Notes: generated by a model from the sequence alone, not told the origin. A DNA stretch of 64,000 nucleotides from Dichetophora obliterata (GCA_963920525.1 OY986436.1:31475574-31539573), one strand, 5' to 3'; positions 35,225 to 46,719 are shown, numbered from the stretch's first letter. Numbers and translations: made by a program.

Positions 35225-36080
35225 GTGGACTCGAAATGCTGCATATTCGCTATCAAACCAACTCATTTCTGTGGACTTTATTACAAGTCTTGTTTTTATG
35301 AAAAATGTGCAGGTAAATATGAAACTCCTGACTTGAACTCTGATCTTGAAGCCGTTGAACTGAATATTTTAGATGCTATGCAATTTATTTCTTGTACTCT
35401 TAAATCATTAGAAAAAATAAATTTGGTCTCTGAAGGTACGGATAACCTAATTAGTAGTGCTGTTGCATTGTGAAAATCTTTAAATGTTGATGCTGAAAAG
35501 GAATTCTCAATTCGCCATCGCCGTCGTCTTACGCCGAAACGTTTGGATGATAATAATGCCAACGCAGCTTATTTTTCGATGAACATAAAAACAGTAGAGA
35601 ATTTAAACTTGTATTGGATAAGATAACCCCACTGATGCGAGATAAAATAAGCAGTTGCCTGGAAATAATAAAGCCTCTGCATGAACTCTTTAATCCAATT
35701 CTATCTTCTACTAACTTCACCCAAAAGCGAATTCTGGAATCAATAAAATTGTTACGAAAAAATTGTTTGTTGGACCCACTGCACTTGAAAGCGGAATTTG
35801 AAGTATTCTATGATCTATGCGAAGGCGGAGAAACTCTATCGGGTACAGCTAATGCTTCAGAATGCAATAAATCTCTTCCTGCAGTTAACAAAATGTCGCA
35901 TTTGCTTTTGGCACTGTGCCTGTTACTGTCAGGAAATGGGAGAATGTTTATGCAAATTAAAATTAGTTAAAATTTTTTAAGAACCGCGCAAAGTGTCTCA
36001 CGCCTTAATGACTTTTTTAAACTTTCATCGGAAAAGGATATAGTTAATCTCATTAACTTAGATAATATTGCGCAGCAATA
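35225..36080 (+). pseudogene. hAT transposase, central and C-terminal parts
   Basis: Reading across three frames gives a hAT-type transposase tail. EKEFSIRHRRRLTPKRLDD lies near 35505-35550 and RDKISSCLEIIKPLHELFNP near 35638. LRKNCLLDPLHLKAEFEVFYDL follows near 35755-35815. LPAVNKMSHLLLAL near 35877 begins the C-terminal dimerisation region. After a stop and frame change, LRTAQSVSRLNDFFKLSSEKD follows near 35980-36040, ending at a TAG near 36079. The order matches the hAT C-terminal (dimerisation) family, with closest resemblance, from memory, to proteins annotated as 52 kDa repressor of PKR inhibitor/ZMYM-like. The N-terminal BED and catalytic start are not recognisable. Stops and shifts make it inactive. 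Confidence 0.65.
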
Positions 36081-37076
36081 GGCTACCTTAAAAAAAGAAG
36101 AATTAATATTTAAATGTTATTCTTAAAAATTAAGTTTGTACTTTTTATTTAAAACACTATTTTTTTAATTAATATAAAAAATTAAAAGAACAAATGTTAA
36201 AGGAATTGAAACCCCTGTTTATTTTTTAACACATATAAACTATGAATTTTTAAAACAAAAACGAAAATAAATTTTTAAATGCTGATTCGATAATGCTGAA
36301 ATACTTTTATTTTATTTTCGTTGATAGAATGAACGATATGAAAACTGCCTTTAAGGGATCTTCTTTACTTGAAAAAGATCGAAAGATTGAAAAGTGTTAC
36401 TATATGTGGGTTAAAAATTTCACGATTTTTAAAAACGGTACCAAAGATTAACGAAATAGTCCGTTTGAACTGAAACTGTTTTGTATTATATATATTATTG
36501 TAAAATCTCTAAGATTATTACCTACAATTATCTATTAAAACCGAAAAATCGAATTTTTAGAGCGTTGGAAATGTAAAAATATAGGTAATTTTTTCAATCT
36601 TTGTTTTGCAAATGGCGCCAAAAACAGGTATGAGGTTTATTTGGCTGATTATACGTAATTTTTTAGTTTCAAGTATTATCGTTTAGATGAACTAAAAAAA
36701 TTTCCAGTTACCTGTTCTAAAAGCTGAGAAATCGTTGCCATCTTTTTGGATTCGAAAAATTATGTCCAAATTGCGAAAAGCTTAAGACAGCAGAGAAAAG
36801 GCCAAACAATAAAAAAAAAAAAATTCTAAACATACTTAATTATATGTAAGTTTTTTTCATAATTAAAAAAAGTTTTTAGTAAAAATAATTACAAAGGATT
36901 TTTCTTAGTCGTTCAAATGAAAAAGACCCTTTAAGATTTATTTATATTGATCGAACGGATGAGTAACTTTATATAAGTCAACTGTGTTGTATTTAAAAAA
37001 AGTCGGGACTAAAGGGTATCCCGTCGGCCGAAATACATTGAAACCCCCTAATCAAAATGGCCTCGGTACGCCCCTG

Positions 37077-37187
37077 TAAATAAGTTGAGGGTAAAAACTA
37101 ATAGGACCAGCTAATAAATTTGACACCTATAACAATGAATTCGGGAGGGACAGATATGATAAGATTATATTAGATATGTTAAGGGAG
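37077..37187. repeat. ~160-bp tandem repeat array, middle piece
   Basis: Continues the array from 33014 after the hAT element; core TTGACACCTATAACAATGAATTC at 37120. Cut on the right by the RTE-like LINE. Confidence 0.6.
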
Positions 37188-37223
37188 AAAATAATTATAA
37201 CTTACTTACTTACTTAGTTGGCG

Positions 37224-38960
37224 CTACAACCGTATGTCGGTCTTGGCCTCATCTAAGAATTTGCGCCAGCCATTGCTGTCTTTCGCTTGCTGGCGCCGGT
37301 TGGAAATTCCAAGCTTCGTCAGGTTGTCCTCTACTTGGTCTTTCCAACGAAGATGCGGTCGTCCTCTTCTGCGTTGACCGCCGCTGGGTACCTAATCGAA
37401 TGTTTTCTTCACTGGAGCATCGTCTTTCATGCGCTGAACATGACCAAGCCAGCGAAGCCGCTCGATTTTAATGCGCTTGACTATGTCGATGTCAGCGTAC
37501 AGCTCATACAGTTCATTATTTCACCGTATTCGGTACTCGCCATTGACGCAGATTGGTACGTAGATCTTACGAAGAATCTTTCTCTCGAATGCTCCTAAAG
37601 TCTTTTCATCTAAACTGCTCAGCGTCCAGGTTTGTGATGCGTAAAGTAGGACGGGCATGATGAGCGATTTATATAGCGTGATTTTCGTTCGTCGAGAGAG
37701 GGCTCTGCTTCTCAATTGCCTACTGAGCCCAAAGTAACACCTGTTGGCAAGAGTTATCCTTCGTTTGATCTCAATGCTGATGTCGTTGGTTGAATTAATG
37801 CTGGATCCCAGATAAACGAAGTTCTTCACAACCTCGAAGGAGGTATTGTCAACGGTAACGTGGGTTCCAAGACGCTGGGACTGTTTGTTTGTTGACACTA
37901 AGTATTTCGTCTTATCTGCATTCACTGACAGACCCATTCGACTTGACTCTCTTTCTAATCTGGAAAATGCTGCACTGACTTCGCGCGTATTATGGCCAAT
38001 GATATCTATGTCATCAGCATACGCAAGCAGCATAACACTCTTGTAGAATATTGTGCCACTACGTCTCAGATCAGCAGCTCGGATGATCTTTTCCATCATT
38101 AGGTTAAAAAAGTCGCACGATAAGGAATCACCTTGTCTGAAACCTCGTTTGGTAATAAATGGTGGGGAGAGGTCCTTCCCGATTTTAACTGCGCTGATGG
38201 TGTTGCTCAGTGTCATCCTGCAAAGTCGTATTAGTTTTGCAGGAATACCAAATTCAGACATGGTGGAGTACAGGTGCTTCCTTATTGGGCTGTCGAAGGC
38301 GGCTTTGTAGTCGACAAAAAGATGGTGGGTGTCGACTTGTTTTTCTTGAGTCTTCTCCAAGATTTGTCGTAGCGTGAAAATCTGGTCGATGGTGGACTTT
38401 CCAGGTCTGAAGCCACACTGACAAGGTCCGATCAGTTCGTTTACAATGGGCTTCAATCTTTCACATAAAACGCTCGACAGGACCTTATATGCGATATTAA
38501 GAAGGCTTATCCCACGGTAATTGGCACAGATAGTGGGATCGCCTTTCTTGTGGATTGGGCAGAGCACACTGAGATTCCAATCGTTCGGAATGCATTCTTC
38601 CGACCATATTCTGCATAGAAGCTCGTGAATGCATTTAAGTAGAGCTTCGCCTCCGTTCTTAAACAGCTCAGCAGGTAAGCCATCAGCTCCCGCGGCTTTG
38701 TTATTTTTAAGCCGAGCTATAGCTGTCAGAACTTCATCATAGTCGGGCAGCGGAACCTCGACGCTGTCATCCGCAATTGGGGTTTCCGGAATATCATCTC
38801 TATTGGCGGGATTGTTGTCAGCGTCGCCATTTAGAAGCTTAGAGAAGTGTTCCCTCCATAACGTCAGTGTACTCTGGACATCTGTCACTAGATTCCCGTT
38901 TTCATCCTTGCAGGAAGAGGCCCCGGTTTTAAAACCATCGGCAAGGCGTTTTATTTTTTA
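37224..38960 (-). pseudogene. Reverse transcriptase of RTE-like LINE (copy 2), two nonsense changes
   Basis: Nearly identical to the RT at 21304-23037, including the YADDIDIIG catalytic box and all upstream motifs. Two codons differ by creating stops: TGG to TGA at 37521-37523, right after EYRIR, and a TCG-type Ser codon to TAG at 37392-37394. Both remove the C-terminal block (ERLRWLGHVQRM, GRPHLRWNDQVEDNL), which is otherwise present down to the normal stop at 37224. The core RT domain remains open from 38960 to 37521. Upstream it shares with copy 1 the same one-base displacement from the endonuclease frame. Confidence 0.88.
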
Positions 38961-40218
38961 AAAAAAATTTTCGGGCCTCATTCCTGTCACCATACATCTC
39001 AATCTTCTCCTGCTCGCGCTTTTCTGCCTCTCTTTTTTTCCGCCTGAAAATATGTCTCTCTTCCCTCCTCTTTTCTTTGTATCGCTCCTTAGCAGCGCGC
39101 GTTACAACCGACTGCAGGGTGGCTTTGTAGGCGGCGTCTTTCTCTGCAGTGGCGTCGCGACACTCCTGGTCGTACCACTGGTTTCGGCGAGGGCGTTGGT
39201 AGCCAATCACCTCTTCAGCAGCCGCACGCATGGAGTTGGAAATGTGTGTCCACTGCGCGCATATATCATCGATTGGAGGAGTGCTTTGAAGCAGGAGTGA
39301 GAGTCGAGTGGCGAAAGCATCGGCTGTCTGTTTCGATTGCAGCTTGTCGACGTCTAGCTTTCTCTGTGTAGGGTTGCGTGTATTCTTAGCTGCGCACAGA
39401 CGTGTACGGATCTTGGCTGCAACAAGATAGTGATCCGAGTCAATGTTTGCACCACGGATCGTGCGTACATCCAATACACTGGAAGAGTGCCTTCCGTCGA
39501 TCAAAACGTGATCAATTTGATTTTTTGTTTTTTGATCAGGGGACATCCAGGTGGCTTTATGAATATTGAGATGCTTGAATCTAGTGCTACTTACGACCAT
39601 GTTTCGTGCTGCGGCGAAGTCAATCAGCCTCATTCCGTTATCGGAGGTGTTGTCGTGGAGGCTGAACTTTCCGACCGTTGGACCAAAAATATTTTCCTTG
39701 CCCACCTTAGCGTTGAAGTCACCAAGCACGATTTTTACGTCGTGGCGGGGGCAGCGCTCGTAAGCATTTTCAAGGCGCTCGTAGAAAATTTCCTTGATCT
39801 CATCGTCCTTGTCTTCTGTCGGAGCGTGCGCACATATTAGGCTTATATTGAAAAACCTAACCTTGATGCGGATTATGGCAAGTCGTTCGTTCACAGGTGT
39901 GAATCGCAGGACGTGGGGCCGTAGTCTCTTGCCAACTACAAATCCGCATCTTAACTCGTGCTTCTCTGCATGGCCGCTGTAGTAGATATCACAGGGTGCA
40001 TGCCGAATGCAACCCTGTCCCTTCCATCGCATTTCTTGGATAGCAGTGATATCAGCTTTGTATCTTTTCAAGACATCAGTCAGTTGGATAGAGGCACCTT
40101 CCCAATTAAGGGTTCGGACATTCCAGGTGCATATCCGTAAATCATTATCAGTTTTTCGTTTGCGGTAGTCGTCATCAGATTTGGGGATCAGTTTTCTTCT
40201 ATTCTTTTGTGTTTTCAT
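38929..40218 (-). CDS. Endonuclease domain protein of RTE-like LINE (copy 2), intact frame
   Basis: 429 codons from an ATG at 40218, the first Met downstream of the element's own 5' end. Apurinic-like endonuclease nicks target DNA to prime reverse transcription. Catalytic motifs are all visible: CTWNVRTL (Asn 33), IQEMRW (Glu 62), CAHAPT (His 131), LGDFNAKVG (Asp 167, Asn 169), NGMRLIDFA (194-202), IDHVLID (235-241) and SDHYLV (Asp 262, His 263). After it comes a long charged linker rich in Lys, Arg and Glu (about 360-415). It ends at a stop just past the T8-A6 run, where the RT frame begins one base over. The protein would localise to the nucleus as part of the retrotransposition particle. 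It is the best-preserved coding unit in the window. Confidence 0.85.
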   Translation of the reverse strand: MKTQKNRRKLIPKSDDDYRKRKTDNDLRICTWNVRTLNWEGASIQLTDVLKRYKADITAIQEMRWKGQGCIRHAPCDIYYSGHAEKHELRCGFVVGKRLRPHVLRFTPVNERLAIIRIKVRFFNISLICAHAPTEDKDDEIKEIFYERLENAYERCPRHDVKIVLGDFNAKVGKENIFGPTVGKFSLHDNTSDNGMRLIDFAAARNMVVSSTRFKHLNIHKATWMSPDQKTKNQIDHVLIDGRHSSSVLDVRTIRGANIDSDHYLVAAKIRTRLCAAKNTRNPTQRKLDVDKLQSKQTADAFATRLSLLLQSTPPIDDICAQWTHISNSMRAAAEEVIGYQRPRRNQWYDQECRDATAEKDAAYKATLQSVVTRAAKERYKEKRREERHIFRRKKREAEKREQEKIEMYGDRNEARKFFLKNKTPCRWF

Positions 40219-40462
40219 TGAAATGGGTTTTTACGGGTGGGCTTCAAACCCGACGCACAACCTATTTTAAGCCTAGGGAGGCCCGCCGCTCAGATTAGCC
40301 GCCAAACTAACGGTTGTCAGTTTTGACGTTGCCCAGGAAACACCACGTGGAGGTTTGAGTCGACTTGAGGCGATTTCACAAAGATTATGCTGGCCTCGCC
40401 AGGTTGAGACAGTCAGACATGTTACATTGATCCATCGCCCCCAGTTTCAAAATAATTATAAC

Positions 40463-42652
40463 ACCAACTTATAAATTTGACCCCTATAGGATTTAATTAC
40501 TATATACAAGTGACGACGACAACGAGGCCTCCCAGCAGCGGAATTGCCAGTGGCTACCATAGAACTAATACAGAATAAATTACCAGGTAAGGAAGCATTA
40601 TTTTTTTCAAAAAGTAATGCGTCTGCATATAGCAGAAGTAATTAACTCATACCTCATTACCTGTAATAAAGCATACAAGAAAAAGTAATGCAGTGATTTT
40701 TATAACTTAATACAAGTAGTATGTTACTCCATAACTTCTAGGTAATGCTGAAGGGGGGCGATCACTTACCTCCTGTCTCATTCAATGTTAAATGTAAGGC
40801 CTTTTATGCATAGTAAGGTAATATAGTCGGAAGTAGTGGTCATTACAAGGTAATTGATGCTTCATATATTCGGAATATATTCCATCCGCTACTGGGCTAC
40901 TAATAGTAGGGCTAATTGTAAATTTTTTTTAAAATTTTTTTTTTCAATGAATTATAAAGAATTTAGACTTAAGCCACTTAGTAAAATTAATTTTTCTGAG
41001 TAACGGCTTGTTCAAATTTCATGATTTTTGGGTCAAGTACTCTGAATACTTTTTGAAATATTAAAAAAGATTTTTTTTAATTTTTTTTTTAAAATTCTCA
41101 GTCACCTAGAAAATATTTAAAAAGATTACATATACAAAAAAATTAGGTGGTCCATAAACAATTCTGTTATGAAATGATTAAAATCTGCCCTACCTGTCTT
41201 GTACGATCCATACAAAGCAGATATCTGCAAATTTCGGTGTATTTATTGTCATTCATACTCATACAATATTTATCATAGCCATAAGTACTTGACTCATTTT
41301 CATAGAATTCACATAAATCATACTCATTGGCTCCTGCGGCACAATGCTGGCATAACGCACAACGTTGTTTGAGGAAAAACCCAGCCAAAAATTCAATAAA
41401 ATTTCTATGTCTCCTATAGTTCTAAAATATGTAGATATATTAGTTATTCAAATATAAAACTTGTTTAAACCGACTACGAACGCTTGACATATTTTGTACT
41501 TGATTGACATCTATCTAAGTAGATAAAAAACTCACATTCTGTCACTCACTGAAAACTTGACTTTTTACATAAGCAATAATTAAAATTGTATATTTATATT
41601 TTAAAATCATTAACACTATTTTAAAAAGATACATACATAAGAGTTATTTCAGCAATAACATTTTTGCAGTTTCCATCCGGTTTTGTTATTGCGTAACAAA
41701 GCAAGCAGCACGCAAATTTTGTACATCTCCTTTCATAATTTTTTGGCCAAAAACGGGGTTCAGGAGAACAAAAATCGCTCCTTGAGGATTTCTCCGATAA
41801 AAAAAAAAAAATTATGGAGAAATGGTTTTTAAGAGTCCTTCTTATTTTTGAGTCGGTGTTCGGCGAAATCTAAATTTTGATTCAGCTTAAGGTATAGACT
41901 ATATGAACAACAAATTTTAGATTTTTATCTATGTACATCATGATACAAAGAATTACAGATAAAGTATTGCGCATGTCCGCCATCTTTGTTGTGACGTAGT
42001 TCGAGCTTGTCAAAGTGGCTAAATAAAAACGTAGTCACAATATATATAAAGGGGATAATTTATTTATAGCGATGAAGAAATATCGACATTTTCTTATTGA
42101 AAATTGGTTTATTGAAATGAAATAAATTACATTATAAATGTATTTATAAATAAATTTAAGCAAATTTATTTTTCAGTACTATTATTGAAAAGAAATGCAT
42201 ATATAATAGGGGTGTTTTCTCCCATTTGTTCCCCTACACAAAAAAATAGCTACGTTCCTTGATGTGTTTGACAGCACTATGATTGCTTCTTTGTTTGAAT
42301 TTTCTTGTTCTTCTCGTTTGTTGAGAAAATTGTAAATTCATTTTATGGCCCGAATTAAAATCGTTGGTTTTCTTATCAAAAGCATCAAAAACTTCAGTAC
42401 TAATTTTAATTACATAAAATATAATTGAAAATTATAATTAACGCGTTCTTTCATTGAATTAAATGAATGCAATATTTCTTAAATGCTTGCAACTGTGCTT
42501 GTGTTTACTTTTTGGTTTTTCACATTTTGTTTTGTATGTATGCACCACGTGTTACAGCTGACAAGCTCGAGTGACGTAGTGCGCAGAAGATTTCATTTTT
42601 TGCGCACGGAGTAAGCTATCTGTATATCTTTGTTTCATGTGTGTACATCAGT
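40463..42652. other. AT-rich spacer, no gene seen
   Basis: Begins with the last partial unit of the 160-bp array (core at 40477). Around 40540-40910 there are words such as GCCAGTGGCTAC and GCTACTGGGC and several GTAATG/TTACC repeats that suggest a MITE, but ends and duplication could not be fixed. No gene recognised. Confidence 0.45.
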
Positions 42653-43165
42653 GTTTGGCACAGGGTTCAGAAATTTTCACTCATGTAACAGAAATCTCCA
42701 ACATAAATGTCAATAAACACTATTTGAAGCACACAACACACAATGTTATTTTCATTTCATTATTGTGTGTAACGTAGTTATCGTGTTGTTGATCATCCAA
42801 CATGAATTCTTCGTTTTAATATTTGCTTGTGCGTCACAAACTCAAACAATGATCGATCTCAACAATTCTCTGTGTTTCAGTTTTACACTTATGTTTGCGT
42901 CAAAATGTTCATGTTGGAGAATTCAGGCCTTTGTCAAAACCAAAACAAAGACAATTTTTCCAACATGAATAAGTGGTGTTTGCAAAATTGTCTTTGTTTG
43001 TGTCGGTCATTAAGATCGATCACTACCGTCGTGTGGCGTAAAAAACAAATGCTGTTCTGGTTGCTGTGCAGCGTATTGAATTGGTTTTTGGCCAAGTGTA
43101 GCAAATTTCGGCGTCAATTAGAAAATATTTTAAAACATTAAAATAATAACCTAATAATATGTTTT

Positions 43166-43865
43166 TTCAAGAGATTTAAACGTCATTTATCAGTGTTAAG
43201 GGGTCGCTGATTTCGAATCTAAAGTCAGAATGTTAAAATTCAAGATAGTGGATAGTGTTGCCACCTTAATTTTTTTTAGTTTTATGAATTCGGGGCTGGC
43301 AAAAAAAATGGTACACTAAAAATGGGTCGCTGAATCCGAATCCGTTGTCAGAATTTTCAAATTATGAAATTTTGAAATGATAGGGTTGCCACCTAATATT
43401 ATATCTTTTCAAGAGTTTTAAACGTCATTTATCAGTGTTAAGGGGTCGCTGATTTCGAATCTAAAGTCAGAATGTTAAAATTCAAGATAGTGGATAGTGT
43501 TGCCACCTTAATTTTTTTTAGTTTTATGAATTCGGGGCTGGCAAAAAAAAAGGTACACTAAAAATGGGTCGCTGAATCCGAATCCGTTGTCAGAATTTTC
43601 AAATTATGAAATTTTGAAATGATAGGGTTGCCACCTAATATTATATCTTTTCAAGAGTTTTAAACGTCATTTATCAGTATTAAGGGGTCGCTGATTTCGA
43701 ATCTAAAGTCAGAATTTTAAACTTCAAGATGGTGGATAGGGTTGCCACCTTAATTTTTTGTAGTTTTATGAATTCGGGGCTGGCAAAAAAAAATGGTACA
43801 CCAAAAATGGGTCCCTCAATCCGAATCCGTTGTCAGAATTTTCAAATTATAAAATTTTCGAAATT
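43166..43865 (+). repeat. 242-bp tandem units, left half of the palindrome
   Basis: Nearly three direct units, each with GGGGTCGCTGATTTCGAATC, GAATTCGGGGCTGGC and GGGTTGCCACCTAATATTATA landmarks; units differ by a few bases only. Confidence 0.9.
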
Positions 43866-44410
43866 CGATATCAGCGACCCCTTAACACTGATAAATGACG
43901 TTTAAAACTCTTGAAAAGACATACTGTTAGATGGCAACCCTATTATTTCAAAATTTTATAATTTGGAAATTCTGACAACGGATTCGGGTTCAGCGACCCA
44001 TTTTTGGTGTACCATTTTTTTTTTGCCAGCCCCGAATTCATAAAACTACAAAAAATGAAGGTGGCAACCCTATCCACCATCTTGAATTTTAAAATTCTGA
44101 CTTTAGATTCGAAATCAGCGACCCCTTAATACTGATAAATGACGTTTAAAACTCTTGAAAAGACATACTATTAGATGGCAACCCTATTATTTCAAAATTT
44201 TATAATTTGGAAATTCTGACAACGGATTCGGGTTCAGCGACCCATTTTTGGTGTACCATTTTTTTTTTGCCAGCCCCGAATTCATAAAACTACAAAAAAT
44301 TAAGGTGGCAACCCTATCCACCATCTTGAATTTTAACATTCTGACTTTAGATTCGAAATCAGCGACCCCTTAACACTGATAAATGACGTTTAAATCTCTT
44401 GAAAAAACAT
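43866..44410 (-). repeat. 242-bp tandem units, right half of the palindrome
   Basis: A little over two units in the opposite orientation to 43166-43865, so the palindrome is slightly unequal in copy number between halves. Confidence 0.9.
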
Positions 44411-45005
44411 ATTATTAGGTTATTATTTTAATATTTTAAAATATTTTCTAATTGACGCCGAAATTTGCTACACTTGGCCAAAAACCAATTCAATACGCTG
44501 CACAGCAACCAGAACAGCATTTGTTTTTTACGCCACACGACGGTAGTGATCGATCTTAATGACCGACACAAACAAAGACAATTTTGCAAACACCACTTAT
44601 TCATGTTGGAAAAATTGTCTTTGTTTTGGTTTTGACAAAGGCCTGAATTATCCAACATGAACATTTTGACGCAAACATAAGTGTAAAACTGAAACACAGA
44701 GAATTGTTGAGATCGATCATTGTTGGAGTTTGTGACGCACAAGCAAATATTAAAACGAAGAATTCATGTTGGATGATCAACAACACGATAACTACGTTAC
44801 ATACAAAAATGAAATGAAAATAACATTGTGTGTTGTGTGCTTCAAGCAAATGTTTGTGAGTGAAGGTGTGTGAATATTCTGAACCCTGGTTTGGCACGCC
44901 ATAGGCACGCGTGCTCGGCACAAATCGTTTTTTTCACACATGCATGATCGGCAAAGCACACAAACGATGCGGCGTATGAGAGAAATACTGCATAGCTGAG
45001 GTGTA

Positions 45006-45423
45006 ATGGTCCAGTTAGCCTCGTATGGCATAGCAGTGCATGGCTTAACAAGCGTCACATCGAAATCTGTTTAATAGGATTTGTGTGTATCTGATTATGC
45101 ACAACATGGCAACGCATGGCAATGCTCAGATAAAAAGAGAAATGCATCTCTGACTACATAGATAAACATGGAAGATCTATTTCATTTTAATATCTGTGTA
45201 TTCTTCTATGTATTTGACGTTTTGGCAAAACAGATGTGACGTTGTAAAATTGTTTGATCAAGTGCGGTTAATTTATTAAAATAAAATCGTTGTATTCTTC
45301 TTTTTTATTGTTTTATTTTGACCATGTGACTATGCTTTGCATAATCACCATTTATTTAGCTGTGTGCTAGCTGCTTATCTGCGTTGCATGCGCTGCTCTG
45401 CCATGCGAGGCTAACTGGACCAT
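45006..45423. mobile_element. Foldback MITE, ~418 bp
   Basis: Terminal inverted repeats ATGGTCCAGTTAGCCTCGTA and the complement CGAGGCTAACTGGACCAT (45406-45423) with further matches inward (GGCATAGCAGTGCATGG with GCGCTGCTCTGCC). The centre is AT-rich. No coding capacity; target duplication unclear. Confidence 0.65.
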
Positions 45424-45517
45424 AAAGCTTAGCAGCGTTCAGTCTTTCTCTCAGCAAACGAACGCAAGCATACATTACGTTTGTGTGTTTGCGCTCCCCA
45501 GTGGGTAAAAGCAGGTC

Positions 45518-45660
45518 TTTGAAGCGCTTCTAGCAGGCCATCATATGGATTTCTTAGCCCTTCCGTTTCAAAGCCCATAAGCTTTTTTATATGAAACGAG
45601 AAAATTTTCTAGGCCTTTCGCTCTCGCGACTCTAAAAAAGTCTGCTAGAAGCCCTTCTTT
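45518..45660. repeat. Short inverted repeat (hairpin)
   Basis: GAAGCGCTTCTAGCAG near 45520 and CTGCTAGAAGCCCTTC near 45641 can pair around about 105 bp. This may belong to a larger MITE whose outer ends are CCCAGTGGG (near 45498) and CCCACTGGG (near 46328), but no duplication was found. Confidence 0.45.
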
Positions 45661-45725
45661 AGAATGTACATTAGAAAGAAAAGCAATATAAATATCAACT
45701 TGAAATAAAAAAACTTTTGACAAAT

Positions 45726-45792
45726 TCCAGATTTGAACCAGCGTCCTCTCAGCTAGCGGTCTGGTATCTTACCCACTCGTCCACCTCAGTTG
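45726..45792 (-). repeat. tRNA-like sequence (SINE head), minus strand
   Basis: On the minus strand GGTGGACGAGTGGGTAAGAT resembles a Pol III A box. The sequence GGTTCAAATCTGG 40 bp on resembles the B box, in a layout like a serine-type tRNA with a GCT anticodon position. A T run follows. The arms do not pair well enough for a working tRNA, so it is called a tRNA-derived SINE or pseudogene. Confidence 0.45.
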
Positions 45793-45837
45793 TTAACAAA
45801 TTTCAGCTTATTTTGCATCATTACAAATGAAAGTAAG

Positions 45838-46225
45838 TTTTCGGGAGCGCGGGTTCGCAACCCAGTTCGGCCCAAAAAAAAATTTTTTTTTATTTTTTTT
45901 AAATCTACATTTTTTAAAAAATTTTCTGTTCATTTAAAAATTTTTTTGGAATTTTTTTATAAATTTCTTCATACAAAAATAATAGAAAAGACTTAGAATT
46001 ATTCCATATAAAAGTTTTCATATATTGTGATATGCAATGAGTTAGATTTCGGAGACCTGGGTTCGCGTCCCAACTCGGACAAAAAAATTTTTTTTTTTGT
46101 TTTTTCTTTCTTTGATTTTTTTTTAATTGATCTGATCATTTATAATTTTTTAAAAATTTTTTTAAAATTTTTTTTATATAAAATAATAGGAAAAGACTTC
46201 AAACCTTCAAAAGGTAGGCCTTACA
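45838..46225 (+). repeat. Two tandem SINE-like copies with B-box heads
   Basis: GCGGGTTCGCAACCC near 45851 and CTGGGTTCGCGTCCC near 46053 each look like a tRNA T-arm (B box). Each is followed by the same A-then-T-rich tail ending AAATAATAG(G)AAAAGACTT (about 45980 and 46190). The two units are about 200 bp apart, diverged, and lack the A-box half. Confidence 0.5.
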
Positions 46226-46719
46226 GAATGGAGAAAGCACTCATCAATGCAGCGATAATGGAAGGTATATTGATGCCAATAAGAGCACTACTAGCATGCA
46301 TTCTTTTGCGTATCGCTAGCTAAAATGCCCACTGGGTCGTGTTTGCCGAACACTGATGTACACTAAAGAGCTGCAAGAATACATTCGAAACAGTATGGAG
46401 AACCAAGTATCTGATATACTTGTACTCTCTTTACTCCGTTCGTTCACAACAGAACGAATAAAATAGAATATGTTCTTATTAAAAGTAATTGCTCGACTAC
46501 ACTCCTTTATTTTTAATATTTGATTGTTCTCACTCGAGTTTTTCAAAAACTCCATTGACCTGTTTTGCTCAGAGGAGTTAATCGGATAAAACAACTATTA
46601 TTCGAAATACAATTACTTCAGGAATTATTTTATGAAAAAATAAATTTAAATGATTTTTTACTTTTTGTTTTTCATCACACAAAACTGAAAGCAAAGTTTT
46701 AATTAAAATTGCGTGTTAA

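Larger units (their letters stand above)
33015..37076 (+). mobile_element. hAT transposon, 4.06 kb, decayed
   Basis: Ends are CAGGGGCATAACTAG and the complement of CAGGGGCGTACCGAG. Flanking octamers CAAATAAG (33007-33014) and TAAATAAG (37077-37084) agree at 7 of 8 positions, giving the 8-bp hAT duplication. It carries the relics of a transposase in the second half and two different kinds of internal duplication in the first half. It interrupts the 160-bp tandem array. Confidence 0.85.
37202..40448 (-). mobile_element. RTE-like LINE, full-length copy (copy 2)
   Basis: Flanked by identical AAAATAATTATAAC (37188-37201 and 40449-40462), a 14-bp target duplication. Both ends are therefore known and the element is about 3.25 kb. 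On the minus strand it has a 5' untranslated region of about 230 bp starting GAAACTGGGGGCGATGG. An endonuclease frame (38929-40218) and a reverse transcriptase frame (37224-38960) follow. The end is a TAAG tandem tail at 37202-37215. It is nearly identical to copy 1 at 20699-23060 over the shared part. Confidence 0.92.
42661..44888. mobile_element. Large palindromic hAT-type foldback element, 2.23 kb
   Basis: Terminal inverted repeats start CAGGGTTCAGAA and end TTCTGAACCCTG. The perfect octamer GTTTGGCA flanks both ends (42653-42660 and 44889-44896), the hAT signature duplication. The two halves are inverted copies meeting near 43866. Each half has an outer part (about 42720-43160 and 44410-44850, near-identical) and an inner part of tandem 242-bp units. 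The unit landmark ACGTCATTTATCAGT is at 43180, 43422 and 43664, and inverted near 43895, 44139 and 44383. No transposase. The whole element could fold into one hairpin about 1 kb long. Cys-rich 104-codon frames appear on both arms only because the arms are copies. Confidence 0.88.

Noticed and set aside
40540..40910. Possible MITE with GCCAGTGGCTAC / GCTACTGGGC words
   Set aside because: Inverted matches are short and no target duplication or sharp ends could be defined.
42827..44742. Two almost identical 104-codon Cys-rich reading frames on opposite strands
   Set aside because: Their similarity is explained by the palindromic arms of the hAT foldback. There is no start context, family motif or codon bias.
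45497..46336. Possible larger MITE bounded by CCCAGTGGG and CCCACTGGG
   Set aside because: The flanking octamers do not match and the inner arms do not pair beyond the first dozen bases; the SINE-like pieces between could be coincidental.
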